Positions 1 through 5,300 of a stretch of DNA of 5,763 nt are shown piece after piece. This stretch comes from Methanobacteriota archaeon (GTDB lineage Archaea > Methanobacteriota > Methanobacteria > Methanobacteriales > Methanobacteriaceae). The number at the start of each line of letters is the position of its first letter. The first letter of the stretch is position 1. Where the stretch lies: NCBI GenBank assembly GCA_023436175.1, contig JAEZKE010000056.1, positions 1-5,763 on the forward strand. The letters are read 5' to 3'. A program made the position numbers and the translations under genes. The notes under the pieces were generated by a model. It was not told where the DNA came from. It saw only the letters and a list, made by a program, of their open reading frames with translations, and did no database searches.

Positions 1-349
1 CTCTTACTAACAGGCCACTTGCTAATATATTATCTAAAATACTCATGTTATCAAGTAAGAACATCTGCTGAAAGACAAAACCACAGTTTTTCCTACGAAA
101 TACCGCCAACTTATCGTTATTTAGATCAGCAATTTCAGCGTCAAAAAAGTGAATTGCTCCGCTTGTCGGTCTATCCATCCCGGACAATGCGTAAAGTAAG
201 GTGGACTTGCCCGCACCGGAGGAACCCATAATAACAGTGTAATCCCCTTCATAAAACTCAATATCAAGATTTTTTAATACCTGTTGTTCCTGCGTACCTG
301 ATTTAAAGCTCTTACAGAGTTTATTGGTCTTTAATATAATCTTTGCCAT
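1..349 (-). CDS. ABC exporter ATP-binding subunit, MacB/LolD/BceA type (N-terminal part, cut by left edge)
   Basis: Reading leftwards from the ATG at 349, 116 codons are open to the window edge, so the C-terminal half (signature, Walker B, H-loop) is missing. The visible part is the start of an ABC ATPase: a conserved beta-strand region, the Walker A motif GSSGAGKST at residues 42-50, and a Q-loop in FVFQQ at 91-95 followed by LLDNMSILDNI. This spacing and the PTSG and FVFQQ wording fit the MacB/LolD/BceA group, which powers FtsX-like permeases that export or detoxify antimicrobial peptides, macrolides or lipoproteins. The ATPase would sit on the cytoplasmic face of the membrane. A permease gene is expected just beyond the left edge. 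The start is supported by AAGGGGAG about 6 nt upstream and a promoter at 449-477. The family call is firm; the substrate cannot be told. Confidence 0.9.
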   Translation of the reverse strand, partial: MAKIILKTNKLCKSFKSGTQEQQVLKNLDIEFYEGDYTVIMGSSGAGKSTLLYALSGMDRPTSGAIHFFDAEIADLNNDKLAVFRRKNCGFVFQQMFLLDNMSILDNILASGLLVR

Positions 350-354
350 TCTTT

Positions 355-364
355 CTCTCCCCTT
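355..364 (-). promoter_or_regulatory. Ribosome binding site of the ABC exporter ATPase
   Basis: On the minus strand AAGGGGAGAG stands about 5 nt upstream of the ATG at 349. It closely matches the Shine-Dalgarno consensus and fixes the start codon. Confidence 0.75.
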
Positions 365-443
365 AAAGTTGTTTTTATTAGATTCTGTGATACAAAAAAC
401 TATTCCTTCCTAATCTTATAGAGCTTGCAATATTATTGATTTG

Positions 444-470
444 ATAATACTATATGATATATAATATTAT
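444..470. promoter_or_regulatory. Near-perfect palindrome over the promoter; candidate operator
   Basis: The arms ATAATACTATAT (444-455) and ATATAATATTAT (459-470) are inverted repeats matching at 11 of 12 positions around a 3-nt centre. The element covers the -10 box and nearly all of the spacer, where a bound repressor would block RNA polymerase. AT-rich palindromes of this kind are used by GntR (YtrA-like), TetR and MarR repressors, but no regulator gene is visible here, so the binding protein is unknown. Chance is a concern because the DNA is so AT-rich. Confidence 0.45.
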
Positions 471-477
471 TTGTCAA
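449..477 (-). promoter_or_regulatory. Sigma-A-type promoter for the ABC exporter gene
   Basis: On the minus strand a perfect -35 box TTGACA (477-472) is followed by a 17-nt spacer and the -10 box TATAGT (454-449). The predicted start is near 442, giving a leader of about 90 nt before the ATG at 349. The spacer and -10 box coincide with the palindrome at 444-470, suggesting repressor control. Confidence 0.65.
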
Positions 478-681
478 CAACAACATTATAATTTTTTTGC
501 AGATATTGTTTCATTGTCACACTAACGCCATTATATTGGTAATTATAAAAATGTAAATAGCTACAACCTAAGTGGTAAGTTTTTGAAAGTAAGAGGTAAA
601 ATTTTCTTTGTGAAAATATATTAAGTTAATACAAATAGGCTTGATTACTGCTTTCTTTCATTAATCTATATAATTTATAAA

Positions 682-737
682 GGCTTCCAAACAATGAAAC
701 CTTCCTCTTATCAGGAACGCTCCAATCCTTGGAAGCC
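682..737. repeat. Nested inverted repeat, RNA-like stem with internal hairpin
   Basis: GGCTTCCAA at 682-690 pairs perfectly with TTGGAAGCC at 729-737. Inside, TTCCT (702-706) pairs with AGGAA (713-717) around a 6-nt loop. The block is more GC-rich than the surrounding DNA. It resembles a folded RNA or the end of a small mobile element, but I recognise no known family, and the fold is equally possible on either strand. Confidence 0.4.
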
Positions 738-752
738 CGCCCTTTATTCATG

Positions 753-782
753 ACAATTGAATTGGCTTGCCAATTCAATTGT
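753..782. repeat. Perfect 14-bp inverted repeat with 2-nt spacer
   Basis: ACAATTGAATTGGC (753-766) and GCCAATTCAATTGT (769-782) are exact reverse complements separated by TT. Neither flank carries a T-run, so it is a poor intrinsic terminator in both directions. It could be a protein-binding palindrome, a cruciform or hairpin element, or part of the structured block that starts at 682. Confidence 0.7.
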
Positions 783-890
783 ATCAAGCCTTTCCAGCTC
801 TCCTTATTTCTCCCCCCTTGTCATCAAAACTACTGTCTCCACATAGCTCAAGAGGACATGGATGTGGAAGAATAATGTAAAACAAGCAAA

Positions 891-924
891 CAAGGCACTC
901 TTCAAATTGAAGTAGAGTGCCTTG
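891..924 (-). terminator. Intrinsic terminator of the Sll1717-like ATPase gene
   Basis: An 11-bp perfect stem pairs CAAGGCACTCT (891-901) with AGAGTGCCTTG (914-924), and the 12-nt loop can partly pair further. Read leftwards it is followed by TTTGCTTGTTTT. It lies 49 nt past the ATPase stop at 974, where that gene's transcript should end. The plus-strand tail (CTTTATCC) is weaker, so bidirectional action is possible but less likely. Confidence 0.7.
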
Positions 925-973
925 CTTTATCCATATAGAGACTTATATTGTGAAAGGATCAACCAACCACATG

Positions 974-2458
974 TTATTCAATTAATTCCATATATTCCTT
1001 AAAGCCACTATGTACTTTAAAACTTTTTGCTTGTGGATTGAATGTTTGAAAGTCTGAATTATATTGGAATCTATATACAGATCCGCCATATCCACCTCCA
1101 CCGGGTTTATAAAAACCTATGATACTAAATTCATATAAACGTTCTAGTATTGCATCATCACTTTCAGTAATACCCAATCGATTTTTTATATTTTCATAGC
1201 TCTTTTCAAATTCATCTCGTGTAAAGGTAACCCTATGATTATTTCTTAATATCTCAAGATAATTGTTGAAATCAGGGTATTTGCTGCTTATTTCATCCTT
1301 GAGTTCTTCAAACAAATATGTGGAATATTTTGCTCTAATACTATGCATATCTTCATTTGTAATTTTATCGATTGTATTAGGTTCTTTCCGTAATCGAGTT
1401 TTAGCTTGCTCTAATGATAAATTAAGAAATTTGATAATATCACGAGGGCGATGAAAAGTTCTTTCAATTATAAAATTCCATTTGAATTGATTTTTTCCTA
1501 TATTATTATTTTCAAAAATTTCATTCCAGTTTCGCTCGAAATTATCAGATGATGAATTTATATTAGTTTTTATTCGATTTGAAATCAAATTCTTCAAGCT
1601 TAATTTTGATGAGGTTGATTCGCTATCCCAATCCAGAAATACTACCATGTTATCTTTAATTTTATTTTTATCCTGGAAATCCAAAATATTAAAAATGTCA
1701 CTTCTTAAAAATACAAATATTTTTATGCCATCTCGGTAATTTTGAAAAAAGCTATATGCGGTTAATAATAAGCCAATTAATCTATCTTTATAGTTTATAT
1801 CATCTGGATCATATGCTAAATCTAACTCGTCAAATCCTAATATAATTTAACAGGGCAAATCCTTTATCAGTTCTTTCAAGATCAAATCAAATTTTCTATT
1901 ATACTCAGACAAAGTTCCAGAAATATTTTCGTTGATCTCTAGATCTCTTGATACTGAGCCTAATCCGTTACCTAAAATCTGAGGATTAAATGTAAAGTTA
2001 AATTTCTTTTTATGTGGTGACATAACTTCTTTATGATCAAATTTGGAACTTCCCCAATTTCTTTTAAGCCACCTTTCTAGCTTTTTAATGTTCTTTAAAG
2101 CAACTTTATTTATCATATGGCTTTTCAAAATTATTATTCTCTTGAAAATTTCAACGTAAAAGTAAAATGTCCAAGAGTTAACATAACTTTCCCTAGCCGA
2201 TACAATAGTGTTTTTATATTTATCATGGAGTTTCCATGGATAATCTTTAAAAAGTAAAGGCGAAAAGCTATCCTTCTTTTGGTTTTGTATAAATTTATAT
2301 ATAGCTGTTTTACCAGATCCTTTACGTCCAATTACAATGGAGTTCTTATATTCAAATAGCTCGTCAAGAATTTGAGTGTGATAGAAATACTCAATTAGTC
2401 TCTTGTCGTTTTCAGCATCAATAGCTCCAAAATCATTGATTGAATTTAAAAGATTCAT
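974..2458 (-). pseudogene. P-loop ATPase, Sll1717-like, interrupted by one in-frame stop codon
   Basis: From the ATG at 2458 (GAAAGGA 8 nt upstream) to the TAA at 974 there is one continuous frame of 494 codons plus stop, broken only by a TAA at codon 204 (1849-1847). Before the break are FGAIDAEND (10-18), Walker A GRKGSGKT (44-51) and a YPWKLHD motif (73-79). Straight after it the frame continues IILGFDELD with Walker B acidic residues D210 and E211, then a sensor-like FLRSD (250-254), HRPRDII (336-342), and a winged-helix-like C-terminus (about 420-466) with a GGGGYGG turn. This order fits the Sll1717 group of STAND/KAP-like P-loop ATPases, whose role is poorly known. The gene has its own promoter and terminator, and the sequence after the stop is still fully protein-like, so the lesion is recent, an assembly or base-call error, or read through. 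As it stands the product is a 203-residue fragment with Walker A but no Walker B. The family name is from memory of motifs. Confidence 0.8.
1847..1849 (-). other. Premature in-frame TAA stop within the ATPase gene
   Basis: Codon 204 reads TAA between TGT (Cys203) and ATT (Ile205). The frames on both sides are identical: the ATG at 2458 and the downstream open region are in register, with no other stop among the next 290 codons. One base change would restore Tyr, Leu, Gln, Glu, Lys or Ser. Tyr or Leu would best suit a hydrophobic strand leading into Walker B. No ribosome binding site with an in-frame ATG lies just after the stop; the first in-frame TTG (1684) and ATG (1648) lie beyond Walker B, so re-initiation could not give a full ATPase. 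Confidence 0.85.
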
Positions 2459-2466
2459 AGCACATA

Positions 2467-2473
2467 TCCTTTC
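2467..2473 (-). promoter_or_regulatory. Ribosome binding site of the ATPase gene
   Basis: GAAAGGA on the minus strand lies 8 nt before the ATG at 2458. It supports that ATG as the true start, and its preservation suggests the gene was functional recently. Confidence 0.7.
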
Positions 2474-2483
2474 AAATTAACTT

Positions 2484-2511
2484 ACTATATAATTACAAAA
2501 AAGCTTATCAA
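2484..2511 (-). promoter_or_regulatory. Promoter of the Sll1717-like ATPase gene
   Basis: On the minus strand TTGATA (2511-2506) and TATAGT (2489-2484) are separated by 16 nt. Both boxes are one base from consensus. The transcript would start near 2477 and carry a leader of only about 20 nt containing the ribosome binding site, so the gene is probably its own unit and independent of the ABC-F gene upstream. Confidence 0.55.
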
Positions 2512-2682
2512 CCAGCTCTTCTTATGACAACATCTAACCTGTCTTTCTCAAGAGTAACACAACTAATCCGTTAACTCAACTATAAATTACATATTCTTGG
2601 ATAAATTCCCAAAGAACGACAAAATAGAGATTTTCAAGTTCTGGTTTTTACCCGTGAAACTCAAAAATCCCTTATTTCAAGC

Positions 2683-2757
2683 CTACTCCATTCTTGTATA
2701 CCAGGCGCTAATAATACCGTTTGCTTCATCGATTAGTAATGGATAATTTGCTTTCAT
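2683..2757 (-). CDS. Possible small ORF (24 codons), unknown
   Basis: ATG at 2757 to TAG at 2683 encodes a 24-residue peptide starting MKANYPLLIDEANG and ending in TRME. A GGAG lies 8 nt upstream. An in-frame ATG at 2778 with its own AGGAAG would give 31 residues. Two good ribosome binding sites in a row are unusual for random sequence, and the peptide looks protein-like rather than low-complexity. It could be a real small protein, a leader peptide, or the preserved N-terminus of a gene whose remainder was deleted. I do not recognise it, and no hydrophobic segment or toxin-like feature is evident. Confidence 0.3.
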   Translation of the reverse strand: MKANYPLLIDEANGIISAWYTRME

Positions 2758-2846
2758 AATTTTTTCTCCTGTAAACATTTTTTCTTCCTGTGTTATAAAC
2801 AGATTACATTTATTTCTCCATAAATTTTGCGCTGTTGCTCCGTTGT

Positions 2847-2874
2847 AAAAAATCGCTTTGGAATCTATTCAAAG
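2847..2874 (-). terminator. Weak intrinsic terminator candidate after the ABC-F gene
   Basis: Read leftwards, CTTTGAA pairs with TTCCAAAG (one bulged C, loop TAGA), followed by CG and TTTTTT at 2852-2847. The stem is short and AT-rich. It lies about 85 nt past the ABC-F stop and is the only stem plus U-run I found there. Confidence 0.3.
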
Positions 2875-2958
2875 ATAGTGCTTTCGTAGCAGAAGTAAGA
2901 AGTTCCAATTCAGATATAATGCGACTGGCGAGCCAAACCAGTGATACTTTATTAATAG

Positions 2959-4884
2959 TTAAGCCTGATTTTGATTATACCATTCCGTATATGCCTTTTC
3001 GAGTTCCTTACTTGCTTCCTCCTTCTCCTCAAATAATTCCTTCAGGCTTACACAATCAGAGCTATTCGCTTCAATCAGTATCTCTAAGGACCTAATCTTT
3101 TCTTCTACCTCCTCAATGCTGTTTTCAAGAAGCTCCAGCTTTTTTGCATTTTTTGAATTAGCATTCTTCGGTTCCGAAAATGAGTTGTTAGCGCAAGTCT
3201 GATTTTTTTTATTCCTGTCTTGGAGCTTTACCGAATTATTTTGTAACACTGACTGTTTCTCTTGTATCTTTTTCACTTCTTCCTGATAATAAGCATAATC
3301 TCCGTTGTATTCCTTTGTGGTCAAATTCTCGATTTTAATTATTTTACTCGCAATTTTATCGATAAAATATCGATCATGAGAAACGAACAACAGTGTTCCG
3401 CTAAAATTTAGCAAGGTCTCCTCCAGCACCTCCCGTGATTCTATATCGAGATGATTGGTAGGCTCATCCAAAATCAAAAGATTAACCCCTTCAAACGTCA
3501 GTGAACAAAGCTTTAGGCGGCTCTTTTCACCACCAGATAAGAATTTTATACTCTTATTTACATCTTCATTGAAGAATAATACCTTTGCCAACTGGGATCT
3601 GGCTTCCCCATAAGTGAGGTTATGAAGTCTTGAAAAGTACTCTAAAACTGTCTGATCCTCATCTTTAAAATCAACCTGTTGTGGAAGGTAACCGATAATA
3701 ACCTGTGAACCCAACTTAACTGTTCCACCTTCAGGTTCTATTTCTCCTAACAGTAACTTAAGAAGTGTCGTTTTACCACAGCCATTATCACCTATGATAC
3801 AGACACTATCCTGGTAAAAGACATTGACCTTTGCATCTTTAAAAAGTAATCGTTCTCCAAAGCTTTTCTTAAGATTAACCGCTTCAATAACTATTTTCCC
3901 GGACCTTCCTGTCTCTGTTTGATTGAAGCGTATTTTTCTTTTATTCAATATTGGACGGTCTAGGGCATCAATTTTCTCAAGACGTTTTTCAATTTCTTTC
4001 GCGCGCTTATACATTGCTTCACTGTCTCTCATTGCACCCCAAATACGAAAACGTTCAATCTGTTGCTCCATCCTATCTATTTTTTTCTGTTGATTTTGAT
4101 AAACCTTTTGCTCTATCAAAAATCTTCTTTCTTTTTCCGTGACATAATAGCTGTAATTTCCCAGATATTCTTCTGCCCGGTCATCATTTAGTTCTATTAT
4201 TCTGCTAACAACATTGTCTAAAAAGAATCTGTCATGTGATATGATAAGTGCTGCTCCCTTATAATCCTTTAAAAAACTTTCAAGCCATATTATTGTGTTT
4301 AAATCCAAGTGATTAGTTGGCTCATCCAAAAGGAGAATATCCGGTTCCTCAAGCAGAAGTTTGGCCAGAATTACTCTTGTTTTTTCACCTCCACTTAGAC
4401 TGCTAAACAGCATTCGCTTAAAATCTTCCGTTATCTTAAGTCCTTCTGTTATTTTATTAATCTTTGTGTCAAGCTCATAACCTCCGCCTAATTCATATTG
4501 TTCCTGCAATCTACTATACTTGAAAATGGCTTTCTCAAGCTCTTGATCCTTCAGATAAATCATCTGATGCTCTAATTCATCCATTTTTGAATGTAATTCA
4601 TAAATTATTTCAAAAGCCATCTGTATTACATCCATAACAGAGGCTTCTTTGGCATATTCAGGGATTTGATTAAGATAACCCAGCTTACAATCCTTTCGGA
4701 TGCTGATGTTCCCGGCTTGTTGTTCCTCCAGGCCCATCAATATTTTTAAAATTGATGTCTTTCCACAGCCATTTTTCCCAATTAGTCCGATGTGTTCACC
4801 GGTTTTGATATCAAAGGAAATGTTTTCGAATATCTTATTTGCTCCATAAAACTTCATTAAATTATCTATACTTAATTCTATCAT
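2959..4884 (-). CDS. ABC-F family ATPase (YdiF/CplR-like; possible ribosome-protection antibiotic resistance protein)
   Basis: A 641-residue soluble protein with two ABC domains and no membrane segment, the hallmark of ABC-F translation factors, which bind the ribosomal E-site. NBD1 has Walker A GKNGCGKT (36-43), an arm-like insertion at about 85-150, signature LSGGEK (163-168), Walker B LLLDEPTNHLD (184-194) and switch SHDR (216-219). A charged linker at about 246-325 (the P-site tRNA interaction region, including RIWGAMRDSEAM) leads to NBD2, with Walker A GDNGCGKT (365-372), LSGGEK (449-454), LILDEPTNHLD (470-480) and SHDR (502-505). A Lys/Asn-rich stretch and a C-terminal coiled coil (about 580-635) follow. 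All catalytic residues are intact. Length and layout match YdiF; the clostridial resistance factor CplR is a close alternative. The linker is short, as in housekeeping ABC-Fs, so resistance cannot be read from the protein alone. The leader, with its upstream ORF and attenuator, favours an antibiotic-inducible role. The start is supported by AAAGGA 8 nt upstream. Confidence 0.93.
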   Translation of the reverse strand: MIELSIDNLMKFYGANKIFENISFDIKTGEHIGLIGKNGCGKTSILKILMGLEEQQAGNISIRKDCKLGYLNQIPEYAKEASVMDVIQMAFEIIYELHSKMDELEHQMIYLKDQELEKAIFKYSRLQEQYELGGGYELDTKINKITEGLKITEDFKRMLFSSLSGGEKTRVILAKLLLEEPDILLLDEPTNHLDLNTIIWLESFLKDYKGAALIISHDRFFLDNVVSRIIELNDDRAEEYLGNYSYYVTEKERRFLIEQKVYQNQQKKIDRMEQQIERFRIWGAMRDSEAMYKRAKEIEKRLEKIDALDRPILNKRKIRFNQTETGRSGKIVIEAVNLKKSFGERLLFKDAKVNVFYQDSVCIIGDNGCGKTTLLKLLLGEIEPEGGTVKLGSQVIIGYLPQQVDFKDEDQTVLEYFSRLHNLTYGEARSQLAKVLFFNEDVNKSIKFLSGGEKSRLKLCSLTFEGVNLLILDEPTNHLDIESREVLEETLLNFSGTLLFVSHDRYFIDKIASKIIKIENLTTKEYNGDYAYYQEEVKKIQEKQSVLQNNSVKLQDRNKKNQTCANNSFSEPKNANSKNAKKLELLENSIEEVEEKIRSLEILIEANSSDCVSLKELFEEKEEASKELEKAYTEWYNQNQA

Positions 4885-4892
4885 TTTTCGTT

Positions 4893-4898
4893 TCCTTT
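4893..4898 (-). promoter_or_regulatory. Ribosome binding site of the ABC-F gene
   Basis: AAAGGA lies 8 nt upstream of the ATG at 4884 and 14 nt downstream of the terminator U-run, so it is transcribed only when RNA polymerase passes the attenuator. Confidence 0.75.
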
Positions 4899-4912
4899 CA
4901 TTTTAACAACGC

Positions 4913-4942
4913 AAAAAACCCAAGGCATATAAGCCTTGGGTT
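4913..4942 (-). terminator. Leader terminator (transcription attenuator) of the ABC-F gene
   Basis: Read leftwards, AACCCAAGGC (4942-4933) pairs perfectly with GCCTTGGGTT (4926-4917) around a 6-nt loop, and TTTTTT ends at 4913. It is a textbook intrinsic terminator. It lies between the promoter at 5129-5157 and the ABC-F ATG, only 28 nt before that ATG, so it should stop most transcripts early unless disrupted. No other gene lies between it and the promoter except the short upstream ORF, hence the attenuator reading. Confidence 0.85.
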
Positions 4943-4944
4943 AT

Positions 4945-4974
4945 ATTCATCAATATCTTTATATTACCATGAAT
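4945..4974 (-). promoter_or_regulatory. Hairpin over the stop codon of the leader ORF
   Basis: ATTCAT (4945-4950) pairs with ATGAAT (4969-4974), and inside it AATAT (4952-4956) pairs with ATATT (4961-4965) around a 4-nt loop. The leader ORF stop (4966-4964) lies in the stem, and the terminator starts 2 nt downstream. A ribosome reaching the end of the ORF would melt this hairpin, so it may act as a pause or switch element. AT-rich pairing makes it weak. Confidence 0.4.
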
Positions 4975-5095
4975 TTTCCAATTTTCTTATATGGTTCTTA
5001 TCAAAGCTATTCATTTTGGACGCACTTATCCCGTTATTCGGTAATATTGCGATCATAATAGCTTCAAATCTAATCCATCTAAGTGTTGTATTCAT
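4964..5095 (-). CDS. Leader ORF (43 codons) upstream of the ABC-F gene, likely regulatory
   Basis: ATG at 5095 to TAA at 4964 encodes 43 residues starting MNTTLRWIRFEAIMIAIL and ending ENSW. AAAGGAT lies 9 nt upstream, as good a ribosome binding site as that of the main gene. It lies wholly between the promoter and the leader terminator, so it would be translated on the short attenuated transcript. In inducible ABC-F and erm genes, antibiotic-stalled ribosomes on such leader ORFs rearrange the RNA and let transcription or translation proceed. Two segments in this ORF can pair with each other over 11 bp (5057-5067 with 5001-5011, two G-U pairs), and CATATAAG (4993-4986) is an exact complement of the terminator loop region. 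I do not recognise the peptide; it could also be a genuine small protein or a gene remnant. Confidence 0.6.
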   Translation of the reverse strand: MNTTLRWIRFEAIMIAILPNNGISASKMNSFDKNHIRKLENSW

Positions 5096-5103
5096 GAGTT
5101 AAC

Positions 5104-5110
5104 ATCCTTT
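5104..5110 (-). promoter_or_regulatory. Ribosome binding site of the leader ORF
   Basis: AAAGGAT on the minus strand lies about 9 nt before the ATG at 5095. Its strength is the main evidence that the leader ORF is translated. Confidence 0.6.
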
Positions 5111-5128
5111 ATTTATTCTCTATTATTA

Positions 5129-5157
5129 ATATTATGTTATAAAATGTATTTCGTCAA
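5129..5157 (-). promoter_or_regulatory. Promoter of the ABC-F leader and gene
   Basis: TTGACG (5157-5152), a 17-nt spacer and TAATAT (5134-5129) form a near-consensus sigma-A promoter on the minus strand. The start would be near 5122, giving a leader of about 240 nt before the ABC-F ATG. That is unusually long, and it contains the upstream ORF and terminator. Confidence 0.65.
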
Positions 5158-5300
5158 GAAGTTATTCATATCAAAGAAAAAAGTTGTCGTACCCAAGATA
5201 TCATATCCAGCCACAGAAAATATACACAAGCTATTTCCTAGGATACAACAGGATTAACTTATTGTACAATCTCTTTCATTTGTATTAATCAAATACCATT

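Larger units (their letters stand above)
350..973. other. Long intergenic region without a convincing gene
   Basis: About 620 nt between the ABC exporter start and the ATPase gene. No reading frame on either strand has both a plausible start and family-like content. From right to left it holds the ATPase terminator (891-924), a pyrimidine-rich stretch around 795-835, a strongly self-complementary block (682-782), a small AT hairpin (601-617), and the exporter promoter and palindrome (444-477). The size and structured content leave room for a non-coding RNA or the remains of a mobile element; neither can be named. Confidence 0.6.
2512..2958. other. Intergenic region between ABC-F and ATPase genes
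   Basis: About 450 nt with no gene of recognisable family. It contains a possible 24-codon ORF (2757-2683, minus), a weak terminator candidate (2847-2874), and an imperfect hairpin at 2613-2642 (AGAAC/GTTCT and AAAAT/ATTTT with a 3x3 internal loop). A minus-strand frame past the ABC-F stop stays open for about 49 codons to a TAA near 2819 but lacks a good start and resembles no family I know. The plus-strand frame opening at 2835 runs into the 3' end of the ABC-F gene and looks like a shadow there. The stretch may hold remnants of lost genes. Confidence 0.5.

Noticed and set aside
19..231. Plus-strand 70-residue ORF
   Set aside because: It lies opposite the conserved Walker A and Q-loop region of the ABC exporter ATPase and has no family-like content.
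753..782. Intrinsic terminator
   Set aside because: The stem is perfect, but the loop is only 2 nt and neither side carries a T-run; the ATPase already has a better terminator at 891-924.
1263..1454. Plus-strand 63-residue ORF with hydrophobic N-terminus
   Set aside because: It is antisense to the ATPase gene; the hydrophobicity comes from complementing AT-rich Lys/Asn/Glu codons, and no ribosome binding site stands out.
974..1684. Separate 236-residue gene starting with TTG at 1684
   Set aside because: It is the in-frame continuation of the ATPase from 2458. The TTG has no ribosome binding site, and the protein-like frame, including Walker B, extends upstream of it to the TAA at 1847.
1685..1860. 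Frameshift as the cause of the ATPase break
   Set aside because: The two halves are in the same frame (2458 minus 1684 is a multiple of 3), and reading across shows only one stop codon and no shift.
2134..2331. Minus-strand 65-residue ORF
   Set aside because: It lies in another frame inside the ATPase N-terminal region, whose own frame carries Walker A.
2835..3095. Plus-strand 86-residue ORF
   Set aside because: Its second half is antisense to the ABC-F C-terminus. The first half is in intergenic DNA and might be a remnant, but it has no clear ribosome binding site or recognisable motif.
3951..4142. Plus-strand 63-residue ORF
   Set aside because: It is antisense to the linker of the ABC-F gene and has no independent support.
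4839..5102. Plus-strand 87-residue hydrophobic ORF
   Set aside because: It is antisense to the ABC-F start, the attenuator and the leader ORF; the minus-strand promoter, ribosome binding sites and terminator explain this stretch.
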